A stretch of 52,271 nt of DNA, taken from NCBI GenBank assembly GCA_002401775.2, contig NVUB02000011.1, positions 1 to 52,271 of the forward strand. The letters run 5' to 3'. Every line of letters starts with the position of its first letter. Positions within the stretch are counted from its first letter, which is position 1. This DNA is from Ectothiorhodospiraceae bacterium (GTDB taxonomy: Bacteria; Pseudomonadota; Gammaproteobacteria; SZUA-152). The translations under genes were made by a program, and so were the position numbers. This document shows positions 35,778-45,895 of the stretch, piece after piece. The notes beneath the pieces are model-generated. The model searched no databases and had not been told where the DNA came from. It saw only the letters and a list, made by a program, of their open reading frames with translations.

Positions 35778-36315
35778 GGTTCGGACGCATTTTTTGGGTA
35801 GCAAAGCCAAATAAGCAGAGTCTTTTTGTCTTATGGATACACCCTACTCCGTAGTGTTCACTGATTGAACGGTTGGTATATTAAAGCGTGAACTGTTATT
35901 TAGGTCAAGGGGTTGGCTTAGTACTTGGTGCTTACAATTCGCCGTCCCGACAATACGCCTGGATTCATGCATTTGTTACAAAGGCAGCTCATCCATCTAC
36001 ATCGCTAGCCAATCCATCAAAGGCCGAATAACAGGCCACCTTGTCCATAGAAGCTTATCCCAGAGAAACTAAGTTCAGAGAAAATTCCCGCGTGGGCACT
36101 ATAAAACGTGCCTTTATAACCAAAGGTCACAAGTGCCCCAGAGGGTACACCCTACTCAACTGTCCCATTAACGTGATTAACCTGGTAGGTTTTCCCCTCG
36201 CCTAAAGCGCCTAATGTCGCCTAAGAGCGCCTACTTTTGGTGGCACCCCAGCCCTCTCCCAAAAGGGGAGAGGGGGAAATAGTGACTTAGTAGCGGCTCT
36301 CTTAAATAACGGCTC
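35778..36315. repeat. Gene-free stretch: regulator upstream region and ahcY-downstream block
   Basis: 35800-35940 repeats the upstream region of the intact regulator, with the heptamer array reduced to CTTAGTACTTGGTGCTTA. 36003-36111 is a partial GTAGGGTGGGCAC element, then GGTCACAAGTGCCCCAGAGG and GTACACCCTACTCAACTG. CCCTCTCCCAAAAGGGGAGA (about 36251-36270) forms a hairpin near the ahcY fragment. Confidence 0.62.
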
Positions 36316-36604
<289 letters not shown>

Positions 36605-36751
36605 CTATTGATGAGATCTAAGCGATGCCGAAATAGGCAGTCGACTACCGGTCAGATTTTCCCGAAGAATGGTTCTAGACGCCTCTAAACCGTCGGTTAT
36701 TGTTCGCCACAATATGTCAGAGAAATCGGATTTTCTGACATCAATTACGCT

Positions 36752-36976
36752 TCAGGCTGCAAATCGCAGTACTTCAATTTCTGCGCCGTGGGCAACAGCC
36801 TCTTCTGCCATTGACATAACCCTGTCCGTCATTTCTTCGGAAAGATAGTATTCACCGCAATTTTCACACACATCGGCAGGCACGCCCTTGATCACCACCA
36901 TAGTGGTGCCACGCTCCAACGTTACCGTCGCCGTTCCTGGTCGAGTTTCACCTTGCTTACAGATTACACATTGCAT
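36752..36976 (-). CDS. YgiT-type zinc-finger antitoxin
   Basis: The 74-residue protein starts MQCVICKQGETRPGTATVTL and has CVIC and CENC zinc pairs, then EEMTDRVMSMAEEAVAHGAE. It overlaps the DUF4258 gene by 13 bases, toxin first, as is common for this pair. It is about 90% similar to the copy at 29058-29279. Confidence 0.87.
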   Translation of the reverse strand: MQCVICKQGETRPGTATVTLERGTTMVVIKGVPADVCENCGEYYLSEEMTDRVMSMAEEAVAHGAEIEVLRFAA

Positions 36977-37281
36977 GATCGTCTCCTCTTTTTAAAGTCA
37001 TCGTCCCACAGCGCATTGTCCGGAATATACGCGGTAACAACCACACAGTCATGGTCTTGATGATTCTGCGCAACTACCACATGAACAGGCGTCACACCGG
37101 CAAAACCCAGCAGCAGGAAACTGGGATGTGGTTGATCATCCGGGTAACTGGCAATGATTACACCTGCCGCAATAATCTTTGTTACCTCCAGCCGCGTTAT
37201 TCCCCGTTGAAACATGCGCCTCACGGCATGACCGCTGAATGAAATATTGCTGCACTTCACTATCCAACTTTTCGGAGTCAA
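36964..37281 (-). CDS. DUF4258 toxin-like protein
   Basis: The protein has ISFSGHAVRRMFQRGITRLE, IIASYPDDQPHPSFLLLGFA, PVHVVVAQNHQDHDCVVVTA, the DUF4258 pattern (H-A-x-x-R-M-x-x-R-G and the late Y-P-D and V-V-T-x-Y). It ends WDDDFKKRRRSCNV. The start is uncertain: TTG at 37281 or GTG at 37260; no ATG fits. The reading begins immediately at the end of an rmlB tag. It is the only complete DUF4258 gene in the window. Confidence 0.8.
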   Translation of the reverse strand: MTPKSWIVKCSNISFSGHAVRRMFQRGITRLEVTKIIAAGVIIASYPDDQPHPSFLLLGFAGVTPVHVVVAQNHQDHDCVVVTAYIPDNALWDDDFKKRRRSCNV

Positions 37282-37283
37282 CG

Positions 37284-37394
37284 GACAGTAACAACGGTAA
37301 TATCTGTTTCGTTGATAAATTGCCTGACGACTGCCAAACCGATAAATCCGGCTTCGTCAGTAATCATTATTTTTTCAACTTTTCTATTGTTCAT
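37284..37394 (-). pseudogene. rmlB/rfbB-like 5' tag with start codon (tag 7)
   Basis: The minus strand reads [37 protein letters not shown] and passes directly into the DUF4258 gene. It is nearly identical to tag 4 and breaks at the same codon. This is the tag nearest to intact ahcY and shows the order ahcY - intergenic block - rmlB start. Confidence 0.8.
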
Positions 37395-37832
37395 TTGTTC
37401 ATTTGTTCATTTGTTCATTCTTTTGTTTGCTGCGTTTTTTAGTCGTTGATCTCTTGATCCAGTCCAATTGGCTCACTCTGCAACGGCTACTTTTGGTAGG
37501 CACGGCCCTTATAACCATAGGTCACAAGTGCTGCGGGGTTCAACCGTGTAGAGTGGGCACGTTGTTGGTGCCCACTCGGAGATCATTCCCCACAACCCAA
37601 TCTTTCAAGGGCTAAATAACAGTCCACTTTGCCCATGGAAACTTGATCCATAAAATGTAGTCGAAAAAAAATATTCCGCGTGGGCACTATAAAACGTGCC
37701 TTTATGCCCCAGAGGGTACACCCTACTCAACTCGACTGACCGTACGTGACCCCTGTAGTTTCCAATCAACAGTACCTACGCAAGGTTAACATGTCCATAT
37801 GCGCCGTCGGTCTTTTATACTGTGACGTATTC
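37395..37832. repeat. Block downstream of intact ahcY (reference copy)
   Basis: It contains, from ahcY outwards, CCGTCGGTC, GCAAGGTTAACATGTCC, GTAGTTTCCAATCA, GTACACCCTACTC, the GTAGGGTGGGCAC-type element (about 37550-37701) with GGGCTAAATAACAGTCCAC, GGTCACAAGTGCTGCGGGG, GGCTCACTCTGCAACGGC and a TTTGTTCATTTGTTCATTTG 9-base repeat next to the tag start. The same order recurs beside each ahcY fragment. Confidence 0.7.
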
Positions 37833-39254
<1,422 letters not shown>

Positions 39255-39310
39255 TTATTCATTCTCTTTTTAAGATGTTTCTTCTACACACGGCAAAAGT
39301 TAAAAGGTTG

Positions 39311-39387
39311 AATGAGCACCGTTACTGCATGTTACAACATTTCCTGAGCCTGGCGGGTTATCCGCTGCAGCGCCCCTCAAGAGATGC
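39311..39387 (-). ncRNA. SAH riboswitch in the ahcY leader
   Basis: The minus strand reads GAGGGGCGCTGCAGCGG, then ACCCGCCAGGCTCAGG, a variable hairpin (ATGTTGTAACAT) and GTAACGGTGCTCA, which fits the known SAH-riboswitch order: 5' GAGG(A/G)GCGCTGC, CCAGGCTC, and a 3' AACGG(C/T)GCTC strand that forms the pseudoknot. It ends about 57 bases before the ahcY ATG. These RNAs turn on ahcY when SAH accumulates. Confidence 0.88.
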
Positions 39388-39391
39388 TTCT

Positions 39392-39465
39392 TTAGTGCTA
39401 AGTGTAAAACCAAAGTGCTAAGTGCTAAGTAAAAACCGATAGTGCTCAACGAAAGTGCTCAGATT
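39392..39465. repeat. Degenerate heptamer array upstream of the SAH riboswitch
   Basis: Units such as AGTGCTA recur (TTTAGTGCTAAGTG, AAAGTGCTAAGTGCTAAGTA, ATAGTGCTCAACG, AAAGTGCTCAG), with spacers. It lies just before the riboswitch on the minus-strand transcript, between the four-helix-bundle gene and ahcY. Confidence 0.75.
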
Positions 39466-39517
39466 AAATAAATATGCTTCAGTCTAATTCGCAAAGGTTT
39501 TAACAAAAGATCATGCA

Positions 39518-39898
39518 CTATCTCGATTTTCCTTTTGTGGCTGGGATTGAGGCTCTTAAGCCATTGATAACCCGTCCTGTTTCCTCGGCAAGGGCAAATA
39601 ATGCTTCAAATTGTTTCTTGCTTATATATCCAACGTCTAACGCGACATAAAGTTGCGCTCTAACCTCGGTACAAGATCCTTTCGCGATGACTAAAAACTG
39701 CCGAAACTCAGCACGCCCCGCTCGATCAAAACCTTCTGCCACATTCGACATTACCGATACACTCGCTCGTCGAACCTGATCTTTAAGCCCCCAATCCTTT
39801 GAAAAAGCTCCTTCTCCACTCGCAAAGTAAATTCGTTTTGTGAGTTCTCTAGCCTTCTGCCAAGCAATTAAATCCTCAAATCTTTCAATTCCGCCCAT
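39518..39898 (-). CDS. Four-helix-bundle protein (S23/IVP-like family)
   Basis: The protein from [20 protein letters not shown] has [40 protein letters not shown] and [18 protein letters not shown], the standard four-helix-bundle family associated with 23S rRNA intervening sequences and also found alone. It sits between metK and ahcY with a heptamer array on each side. I choose the ATG at 39898. No rRNA gene is near, so it is a stand-alone copy. Its role is not known. Confidence 0.85.
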   Translation of the reverse strand: MGGIERFEDLIAWQKARELTKRIYFASGEGAFSKDWGLKDQVRRASVSVMSNVAEGFDRAGRAEFRQFLVIAKGSCTEVRAQLYVALDVGYISKKQFEALFALAEETGRVINGLRASIPATKGKSR

Positions 39899-39911
39899 CC
39901 CTGGCTCCCGT

Positions 39912-39983
39912 CTTAGCACTTAGCACTTAGCACTTAGCACTTAGCACTTAGCACTTAGCACTTAGCACTTAGCACTTAGCACT
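39912..39983. repeat. Heptamer tandem array (CTTAGCA x10)
   Basis: Ten perfect direct copies of a 7-base unit (TAAGTGC on the minus strand) fill the metK to four-helix-bundle interval and end just before the metK stop. The longest array of the window. Confidence 0.95.
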
Positions 39984-39988
39984 GTCTT

Positions 39989-41140
39989 TTACATTTCCCT
40001 TAAAGCGTCGGCTTTGTCGGTGACTTCCCATGGGAAGCCTTCTTCTTCACGGCCAAAGTGGCCGTAGGCTGCTGTGGCGCTATAGATGGGGCGTAGCAGG
40101 TTGAGCATTTTTACTAGGCCTCCGGCGCGTAGGTCGAAGTGTTCTCGTACGAGTTCTACGATACGGCTGTTATCGACTTTGCCGGTGCCGAAGGTTTCTA
40201 CGCTGATGGAGGTGGGTTCTGAGACGCCAATGGCGTAGGACACCTGTATTTCACAGCGGTCTGCGAGGCCTGCGGCGACGATGTTTTTCGCGACGTAACG
40301 GGCGGCATAGGCGGCTGAGCGATCCACTTTGGAGGGGTCTTTGCCGGAGAAGGCTCCACCACCGTGGCGGGCCATGCCGCCGTAGGTGTCGACAATGATT
40401 TTGCGGCCGGTGAGGCCGCAATCGCCTACGGGGCCACCGATGACAAAACGGCCTGTGGGGTTGATGTGGTATTTGGTTTGTGCCGTTAGCCATTCTGCGG
40501 GTAATACGGGTTTGATGATCTCATCCATTACCGCTTCGCGCAGGGCTGGGGTGTCGATGTCATCACTGTGCTGGGTAGAAAGCACTACGGCGTCAATACC
40601 GACGGGCTTGTTGTCTTCATAAAGGAAGGTCACCTGGCTTTTTGCATCGGGGCGCAACCATGGCAACGTGCCGTTTTTACGCACTTCTGCTTGGCGTTTA
40701 ACCAGGCGATGTGCGTAAGTTATGGGCGCGGGCATTAATACATCGGTCTCGTTGCTGGCGTAGCCGAACATCAAGCCTTGGTCACCGGCACCCTGCTCGT
40801 GGTCGTCAGACTCATCTACGCCCATGGCGATGTCGGCGGATTGTTTGTCGATGGAGGTCAGCACGGCACAGGATTCGTAGTCGAAGCCCATGTCTGAGCT
40901 GTTGTAGCCAATGCGCTTTACGGTTTCGCGCACGACGGCTTGAATGTCTACCCAGGCAGAGGTGGTAATTTCGCCGGAGATCACGACCATTCCGGTGTTA
41001 ACCATGGTTTCGCAGGCAACACGGGCAGAGGTGTCCTGCTCAAAAATAGCATCAAGAATCGCGTCAGAAATTTGGTCTGCGACTTTATCAGGATGCCCTT
41101 CAGAGACAGACTCCGAAGTAAAAAGGTGCGAATTCGCCAT
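39989..41140 (-). CDS. metK: S-adenosylmethionine synthetase
   Basis: The 383-residue protein starts [20 protein letters not shown] and has [13 protein letters not shown] (ATP loop), [20 protein letters not shown] (the P-loop-like region), and [20 protein letters not shown]. It makes S-adenosylmethionine from methionine and ATP. GC-rich codon use is like ahcY. Upstream of it are about 250 bases without a gene, then a regulator remnant. Confidence 0.97.
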   Translation of the reverse strand: MANSHLFTSESVSEGHPDKVADQISDAILDAIFEQDTSARVACETMVNTGMVVISGEITTSAWVDIQAVVRETVKRIGYNSSDMGFDYESCAVLTSIDKQSADIAMGVDESDDHEQGAGDQGLMFGYASNETDVLMPAPITYAHRLVKRQAEVRKNGTLPWLRPDAKSQVTFLYEDNKPVGIDAVVLSTQHSDDIDTPALREAVMDEIIKPVLPAEWLTAQTKYHINPTGRFVIGGPVGDCGLTGRKIIVDTYGGMARHGGGAFSGKDPSKVDRSAAYAARYVAKNIVAAGLADRCEIQVSYAIGVSEPTSISVETFGTGKVDNSRIVELVREHFDLRAGGLVKMLNLLRPIYSATAAYGHFGREEEGFPWEVTDKADALREM

Positions 41141-41419
41141 TATATTTTTATTCCTTGTACTTTTAATTACCGCACTTATACTTTTATTACAGCTTAATTA
41201 CTGCAATTCATTACCGCTTAGTTACTACAAACAACCACTGCAATTTCTACGTGCACTTGAGCGTAACGTTATCGAAGCGGTTAGACGCATGAGCGAAAAA
41301 ACGAGTCATTCTACCTGTAGGGGGGCTGGCTTTCAATTTTACTTGGCAATTTTTACCCGAATGCCTTGCTCTGGCCATTACGGACATTAAAAAAGACTGT
41401 CTTTATCGCTTATACGTGC
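41141..41419. other. metK upstream region, no gene seen
   Basis: The part next to metK is AT-rich, with repeated TTACTGC/TTACCGC-like words (about 41165-41235), and probably holds the metK promoter. I find no known SAM riboswitch motif. A plus-strand frame that runs from inside metK through here has no family features and is rejected. Confidence 0.45.
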
Positions 41420-41671
41420 CGCGAGCAGGGCTTTTTTTCGGTCCCTTCTAGAGATCAATAGGTAAACGTAGGTTTTCTTATTCGGGTTGCGTTGAAAGTT
41501 GCGCGCTTTCACATGGCCGTTGTCGATGAGTGCGCGGAGACAGTCATTAACCTTGTCGAGACTGACACCAAGAGGCTGATACCGAGAGCTTAGGCCAGTT
41601 GATGCTGGCTGAAATAGGGCTGGGCCTCGATTAGCTTGAAGATACAGTAGTGGATTTCATTGTAGGGCATT
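41420..41671 (-). pseudogene. EPS-associated MarR-type regulator, most decayed copy
   Basis: Bases such as TTATTCGGGTTGCGTTGAAA, GTTGCGCGCTTTCACATGGC, GTGCGCGGAGACAGTCATTA and GGGCTGGGCCTCGATTAGCT line up with the intact gene from the ATG region (41669-41671) to about codon 75, but frameshifts and stops (for example CTTCTAGAG) interrupt it and the coiled coil is missing. Confidence 0.78.
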
Positions 41672-42461
41672 GGTTTGGACGCATGTTTGGTGGAAAGCGA
41701 GCGAGCAGAGCCGTTATCCTAAAAGTCACCAGTCCCTACGGGTACACCCTAACTCAGCTGTGTTCATAAGTTGAATATTTAGCGTATTAGATTAGGTCAA
41801 AGGTTTCGAACATAGGGCTGTAGATACTCAGGTTACGCCGTTACCTGACAATATGCCGCAAGGCATCACCCTGATAAGGACTGAGGACTGAGGGCTAAGG
41901 ACTTATTACGTGATAGCTATTGTTAATCTTGGGCATTGTGCTCGGGTGGAAATTGGCGTCACGTAGCTGCGCAACATGACCTACGAAAATAAATTTAATT
42001 TTCAGACTGAGCACTAAGTAAAAACCCCACACTCATCTTTCTCTGCGACCTTTGCGCCTTTGCGTTTACAACACGGAATCTATTTAAACCACTCCCCCCA
42101 AACACTAGCCCAAACCTCCAGACAACCGGTTTCAAAGTGGTTTTCGTACAAGGTCACGTTGCACAGCTACGTGACTCGATGGCTTAATCGAGTTAAGTAG
42201 GGTGGGCACGTTTTATAGTGCCCACGCGGAAAAGCTCGCTAAAAGGTCAGGTGGCCCATTATTCAGCCTTTGATGAATGAGGTTGAGGGGAATGATCTCA
42301 CGTGGGCACCAAAAACGTGCCCACCCTACACGAACCGATGAGGTTAAAAGATAGTGCTAAGTGCTGATTACTTCTTTGTAAGAGCGGCTGAAGCCGCTCC
42401 TTGTATCGCTGTGAAATCAGTGTAAATTTGAATAGACAGGGGTCATTCTAAAATTCTTCGT
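41672..42461. repeat. Gene-free repeat region right of metK
   Basis: 41700-41820 is a decayed copy of the regulator upstream region. 41880-41908 is a heptamer series AGGACTG, AGGACTG, AGGGCTA, AGGACTT. 42197-42329 is a stand-alone GTAGGGTGGGCAC element. About 42350-42368 has two AGTGCTA units. AGAGCGGCTGAAGCCGCTCC (about 42382) is a perfect hairpin also found at 47908-47960. Confidence 0.68.
42197..42329. mobile_element. GTAGGGTGGGCAC element, stand-alone copy (MITE-like)
   Basis: The terminal inverted repeats are GTAGGGTGGGCACGTTTT (42197-42214) and AAAACGTGCCCACCCTAC (42312-42329), perfect over 18 bases. The 133-bp body has no gene. Interior words (GCCTTTGATGAATGAGG, GGAATGATCTCACGTGGG) match, in reverse, the copies in the ahcY-downstream blocks. 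No target duplication is certain. Confidence 0.75.
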
Positions 42462-42728
42462 ATGGATGCAGCATACGAATTGAATGGAATCACTTTTTAT
42501 CTAGGATTCAAAAAAGCAGATATAAACTCTGATAATCATGGGTTTACGTTTGGGTAAGCTGCTGAAACATTTTTTGATCCATTCCTACGAGTCGTGGATG
42601 CAAGTCCAGAAGAGGGTGTGCGCTGGAATTTACTTTTTGTAGTACATATTTTAATTGAAGATGAACATATCAGAATTATATCTGCTCGCAAAGCCACGCG
42701 AAGTGAGAGGGTGATTTATGAAATTTGA
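42462..42728 (+). pseudogene. BrnT-like toxin (DUF497) with a nonsense codon
   Basis: The reading MDAAYELNGITFYLGFKKAD, NSDNHGFTFG, TAA at 42555-42557, then AAETFFDPFLRVVDASPEEG, VRWNLLFVVHILIEDEHI and RIISARKATRSERVIYEI. The family order (N-x-x-H-G-x-x-F, A-x-x-x-F-x-D-P, R-I-I-S-A-R-x-A-x-x-x-E-R) is complete apart from the stop at codon 32. It overlaps the antitoxin gene by 11 bases. The toxin is probably dead unless the stop is read through. Confidence 0.8.
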
Positions 42729-43002
42729 AACATTAAAAAAGCGACTTAACAGAGATAGACCAATGACGTCTGTTACTTTGCGTATGCCTGATGATGTTAT
42801 TGATGATCTAAAACGAATAGCGCCCTTGCTAGGTTTTTCAGGTTATCAGCCATTACTACGTACTTATGTTGGTCAAGGGTTAAGGAAGGATTTAGAGCAT
42901 ATTGATGAAGATAAAGTGTCTGCATTAGTTTTAAGCTTAAAGCGACATGGCGTTAGCGATGCTGTCATTGAAGAAGCGTTAGCAGAAGTAACCCATGGTT
43001 AG
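42718..43002 (+). CDS. RHH/BrnA-like antitoxin
   Basis: The 94-residue protein has MTSVTLRMPDDVIDDLKRIA, PLLGFSGYQPLLRTYVGQGL, a ribbon-helix-helix DNA-binding region as in antitoxins of BrnT, followed by a helical tail (SALVLSLKRHGVSDAVIEEA). It looks intact while its toxin has a nonsense codon. First of the few plus-strand genes of the window. Confidence 0.82.
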   Translation: MKFETLKKRLNRDRPMTSVTLRMPDDVIDDLKRIAPLLGFSGYQPLLRTYVGQGLRKDLEHIDEDKVSALVLSLKRHGVSDAVIEEALAEVTHG

Positions 43003-43118
43003 TGCAACATTTTGAAATGCTGTTGTACTAAATAAGTCCGAGTGCATAAGGAGTTACATCACCTGAGTTGAGGTGTTGAAAAGATGACAAGCATCACCCT
43101 GGCGTGAAATTCTCCTCT

Positions 43119-43206
43119 GGTTCCCACGGTCTCCGTGGGAACCCATACCGCAAATTAATTTTTCACCGCCGTATGCATTCCCACGCTGGAGCATGGGAAC
43201 GAGGCA
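43119..43206. repeat. Dispersed palindrome GGTTCCCACGG type
   Basis: A perfect 11-base inverted repeat (GGTTCCCACGG at 43119-43129 with CCGTGGGAACC at 43133-43143) is followed by TGCATTCCCACGCTGGAGCA and TGGGAACGAGG, a second related hairpin half. Such paired GTTCCCACG sequences are common interspersed repeats in gammaproteobacteria. The rest of 43003-43118 shows nothing. Confidence 0.6.
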
Positions 43207-43213
43207 AATGATT

Positions 43214-43269
43214 AGTGCTAAGTGCTAAGTGCTAAGTGCTAAGTGCTAAGTGCTAAGTGCTGAGGGCTG
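43214..43269. repeat. Heptamer tandem array (AGTGCTA x6, plus AGTGCTG, AGGGCTG)
   Basis: Six perfect AGTGCTA units run into AGTGCTG and AGGGCTG, so one array joins the AGTGCTA variant to the AGGxCTG variant that also occurs in manC and at 41880. This shows the two belong to one family. Confidence 0.92.
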
Positions 43270-43405
43270 CGCATCAAACCACCTTCAGTTTAGCGTTTGT
43301 ACTGTATTGTAGGAGCGATTTTCGCCGTGATAGTAATGGGTAGTAATAGAGCGTTTTTCCGGGAAGTCGGGCGCTGAAAAAGATATAAAAACTGCAATAT
43401 CTGAT

Positions 43406-43440
43406 TTTTGCCCTATAATTCTACCATAATAAGGGCAAAA
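43406..43440 (+). promoter_or_regulatory. Promoter and operator palindrome of the Xre/RES module
   Basis: TTTTGCCCT (43406-43414) and AGGGCAAAA (43432-43440) form a perfect 9-base inverted repeat around a consensus-like -10 box TATAAT (43414-43419). AAGGGG lies 5-8 bases before the GTG start. An autorepression site for the Xre antitoxin complex is likely. Confidence 0.68.
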
Positions 43441-43453
43441 TTAAGGGGCATTT

Positions 43454-43825
43454 GTGACGAGGTTGAATAATGAGTTTACCCATCAAGTCATTGATGAGGA
43501 TGGCTATGTTAGCCCTAAGGCGCTTGCTGACCAATTTCACACAACGATCAAAGAGTTGTCTCACCTCACCGGTTTATCCATCAATATACTGAGCAAAAAG
43601 GCCCGGGCTCACTCAAAAATTTCACAGATACGGCTCCGTGAAACTGTAGAAATCATTAATCGTGTGACGCCGTGGTGTGGCAATGTATTTCAGGCTTACG
43701 CGTGGTATCGCTCGGAGCCACTGCCAAGTTTTGGTGATTTAACGGCTGAAGACCTGGTCAAAAATGGCAAAGCAGAAGCCATTAAGCGGTACATCGAACG
43801 CATTGCCGAAGGCGGATATGCTTGA
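43454..43825 (+). CDS. Xre/MbcA/ParS-type antitoxin
   Basis: The 123-residue protein begins with GTG, placed by AAGGGGCATTT just upstream; the nearby ATG is out of frame. It has IKELSHLTGLSINILSKKAR, a helix-turn-helix, and LRETVEIINRVTPWCGNVFQ, AYAWYRSEPLPSFGDLTAED with LVKNGKAEAIKRYIERIAEG, the DUF2384 toxin-binding domain. It binds the RES toxin and its own promoter. The stop overlaps the RES start by one base. Confidence 0.88.
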   Translation: MTRLNNEFTHQVIDEDGYVSPKALADQFHTTIKELSHLTGLSINILSKKARAHSKISQIRLRETVEIINRVTPWCGNVFQAYAWYRSEPLPSFGDLTAEDLVKNGKAEAIKRYIERIAEGGYA

Positions 43826-44352
43826 TGCGCTTTACCGGCCTGACCTACCGAGCACACAATCCAGCCTGGGCTTTTTCGCCTACCTCCGGCGCCGGGGCTG
43901 CGAGGCTTGGCGGGCGATTTAATCCTGTCGGGATAGAAGCTTTATCTTCTTCACTCTCTGATACGGGTGCGATTGCCGAATACCAACAAGGGTTTTCTCA
44001 TCGGCCCCTGCCAACGACACTTTGTGCATATAATGTCGATTGCGATGATATTGTCGACCTGACTGCTCCAGATGAGCTAAACCGGCATCACATAATATTG
44101 GCGGATTTAGCTTCTCCCTGGGAAATGCAATATGACGAAGGCCGCATCCCAACAACCTGGGAGATTGCATTTAGATTAATCGATGAAGGAGTCTCAGGCA
44201 TTATTGTTCCCTCTTTTGCAAGCAACGCGCCACCTCAAGCTAAAAATCTTGTTTTATGGGATTGGAGCGATAAACCACCACACCAGGTTATTTTGATCGA
44301 CGACAACCATTATTTGCCGAGGAATCAATCGTCATGGAAAGACTCTATTTAG
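43825..44352 (+). CDS. RES-domain toxin (NAD+ glycohydrolase-like)
   Basis: The 175-residue protein has LTYRAHNPAWAFSPTSGAGA, ARLGGRFNPVGIEALSSSLS (the Arg of RES), TGAIAEYQQGF (the Glu), and VSGIIVPSFAS (the Ser). These are the three residues that name the domain. RES toxins degrade NAD+ and stop growth when the antitoxin is lost. I choose the ATG at 43825 (TGATG overlap). The module looks complete. Its stop overlaps the convergent VapC stop by four bases. Confidence 0.9.
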   Translation: MRFTGLTYRAHNPAWAFSPTSGAGAARLGGRFNPVGIEALSSSLSDTGAIAEYQQGFSHRPLPTTLCAYNVDCDDIVDLTAPDELNRHHIILADLASPWEMQYDEGRIPTTWEIAFRLIDEGVSGIIVPSFASNAPPQAKNLVLWDWSDKPPHQVILIDDNHYLPRNQSSWKDSI

Positions 44353-44750
44353 AGAGGTGGGTCACTCATTACGGCTTGCTTTGCAAAATAGGTCACTTCA
44401 GGCAATCCTTCGAAATGATTATCTGAGGTCACCAGCGGCACATCGGCCTGCCGGGCCGTGGCATAAATAATCGCATCCGCGAATGACAGGCGGTGCTCAA
44501 GCGCCAGATCGGCGGCCTGGAGTGCCAACGAAGTGTTCAATGGGATGACCTCACCCCGCTCTGTCAACGCAACCGCTTCCAGGGCCTGGGTTTCACCCTT
44601 TTCCCGTTTTGCCCATTTATAAAGCTCAAATTGCAGAGAGCTGGGTATCAGCAATGTTTCAACGTCTTCCAGATAGGGGTGAAATTTTTCCGCCAGACAA
44701 CCGTCGGTGAGCCATTCAATCCAACCACAGGTATCGACGAGACAGGCCAC
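44349..44750 (-). CDS. VapC-type PIN-domain toxin
   Basis: The 133-residue protein has CLVDTCGWIEWLTDG (D6), PSSLQFELYKWAKR (E42), LSFADAIIYATARQADVPLV (D and the following D/S region) and TSDNHF (last Asp), the four acidic residues of PIN RNases. It is coupled to the AbrB-type antitoxin by one base. It looks intact. Confidence 0.9.
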   Translation of the reverse strand: MACLVDTCGWIEWLTDGCLAEKFHPYLEDVETLLIPSSLQFELYKWAKREKGETQALEAVALTERGEVIPLNTSLALQAADLALEHRLSFADAIIYATARQADVPLVTSDNHFEGLPEVTYFAKQAVMSDPPL

Positions 44751-44959
44751 TACACTCGATCCTTGCGGTCGCGATACCCGGTGGGATCAGCGCCTTTGAA
44801 CAGTCCGCGTGATTCAGCCAATGAGCGTTGAGGTATAAGTTCGACGATGTTACCCTTCGCAAGTACCGTGAATTTCTGCCCCGCTTGCAGGCCGAGCTCT
44901 TCGCGAATAGCTTTGGGAATCGCCAGTTGATACTTGCTGGATAAGGTTGCTGAGGCCAC
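44750..44959 (-). CDS. AbrB/SpoVT-type antitoxin (VapB)
   Basis: The 69-residue protein has ATLSSKYQLAIPKAIREELG, LQAGQKFTVLAKGNIVELIP, the swapped-hairpin DNA-binding fold of AbrB-type antitoxins, and a C-terminal toxin-binding tail. It pairs with the PIN toxin downstream. Intact. Confidence 0.9.
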   Translation of the reverse strand: MASATLSSKYQLAIPKAIREELGLQAGQKFTVLAKGNIVELIPQRSLAESRGLFKGADPTGYRDRKDRV

Positions 44960-45120
44960 GAGTCCACCTTTACGTTTTTTTATCGATAAGAATAACGTAA
45001 AATATAGCAGATTTTTCGGGAAGTATGGGGGAATGGTAAAAAAGAGTTGAGGATCAACTCACCATCCGCTTTAATTCTCTCCTCGGATAGCCATTACGGC
45101 CCTTCGCCGGGTTGCTTTTT

Positions 45121-45693
45121 CTATTTTGAGGCATCCTGGGCCTCTACCTCAAAAACCTCCCACAATGCAATATCGATTCCCTTAAGACTATTAAGTGACA
45201 AGACTTCCTGTGGGCCGAATATTTCGGATTCGCCGTATCGTTTGCCTTTGAGTACAAACCTCTCCACATAAAGCTCGATGGGGTCAATGATAATGTACTC
45301 TCTAACGGCGGATTTCTCATACAGCGCCTTCTTCTCTCTTTTATCCTTGAGCGCCGTGGCAGGTGAGAGTACCTCTACGACAAGATCAGGTGCACCTTGT
45401 ATATTGGCCTCGGTGATTTTTTTCTCGTCACAAACAACAAGGATGTCAGGCTGGACAACATCGAATTCAGACAGGACAACATCAATTGGCGCTACAAAAG
45501 TTCTTCCAAGATTACCCGCAAGCTTGTTTCCGATTATGCAGAAAAACATTCCGCCTACATTTTGGTGCTTAATACTCGGCGCAGGCGACATGTCATATGC
45601 CTCACCATTTAAAATTTCCCACCGCTCATCATCCGGCCATGTCAGGTAATCGGAATATGTATATTTTTCAGAGCTTTTTCTTGCCGTGGTCAT
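45121..45693 (-). CDS. Uma2 family (DUF820) endonuclease-like protein, copy B
   Basis: The 190-residue protein is about 85-90% similar to the copy at 27149-27748, with the same YSDYLTWPDDERWEILNGEA, QPDILVVCDEKKITEANIQG, LVVEVLSPATALKDKREKKA. They differ mostly in GMFFCIIGNKLAGNLGRTF against GSIFSLLKQKLKGNLCRPF. Both lie at the edge of a GNAT/DUF1778 module, so they belong to a duplicated segment. Confidence 0.85.
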   Translation of the reverse strand: MTTARKSSEKYTYSDYLTWPDDERWEILNGEAYDMSPAPSIKHQNVGGMFFCIIGNKLAGNLGRTFVAPIDVVLSEFDVVQPDILVVCDEKKITEANIQGAPDLVVEVLSPATALKDKREKKALYEKSAVREYIIIDPIELYVERFVLKGKRYGESEIFGPQEVLSLNSLKGIDIALWEVFEVEAQDASK

Positions 45694-45895
45694 TTATATT
45701 CGCCCTTTGTAAGGCCACAAACCAAATACTTACAACTTATCAATTTAGCGTACTTATCGCAATTCGACCTTCGGGAAACTGTTATTGGCTTGCAGCACTG
45801 ATGGTCTGAAAATCAGCGTTTAGAAGTGAGAGGTAACACTTCGCGATGCAAGAATTAAAGGCTGAGAAGCATAATTTAAATACGGAGGGGGGCGA
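45694..45895. other. Short gene-free stretch
   Basis: It holds the upstream region of the Uma2 gene on the left strand and GGAGGGGGGCGATTAGC near the methyltransferase-like stop. No feature is supported. Confidence 0.4.

Noticed and set aside
39912-39983. Heptamer arrays as a possible CRISPR array
   Set aside because: The units are 7 bases with no spacers and there are no cas genes.
40944-41390. Plus-strand reading frame of about 148 codons running from inside metK to its upstream region
   Set aside because: It is antisense to metK for half its length and has no family features; a by-product of GC-rich codon use.
41141-41390. A SAM riboswitch in front of metK
   Set aside because: I could not find the conserved core of any SAM riboswitch class by eye.
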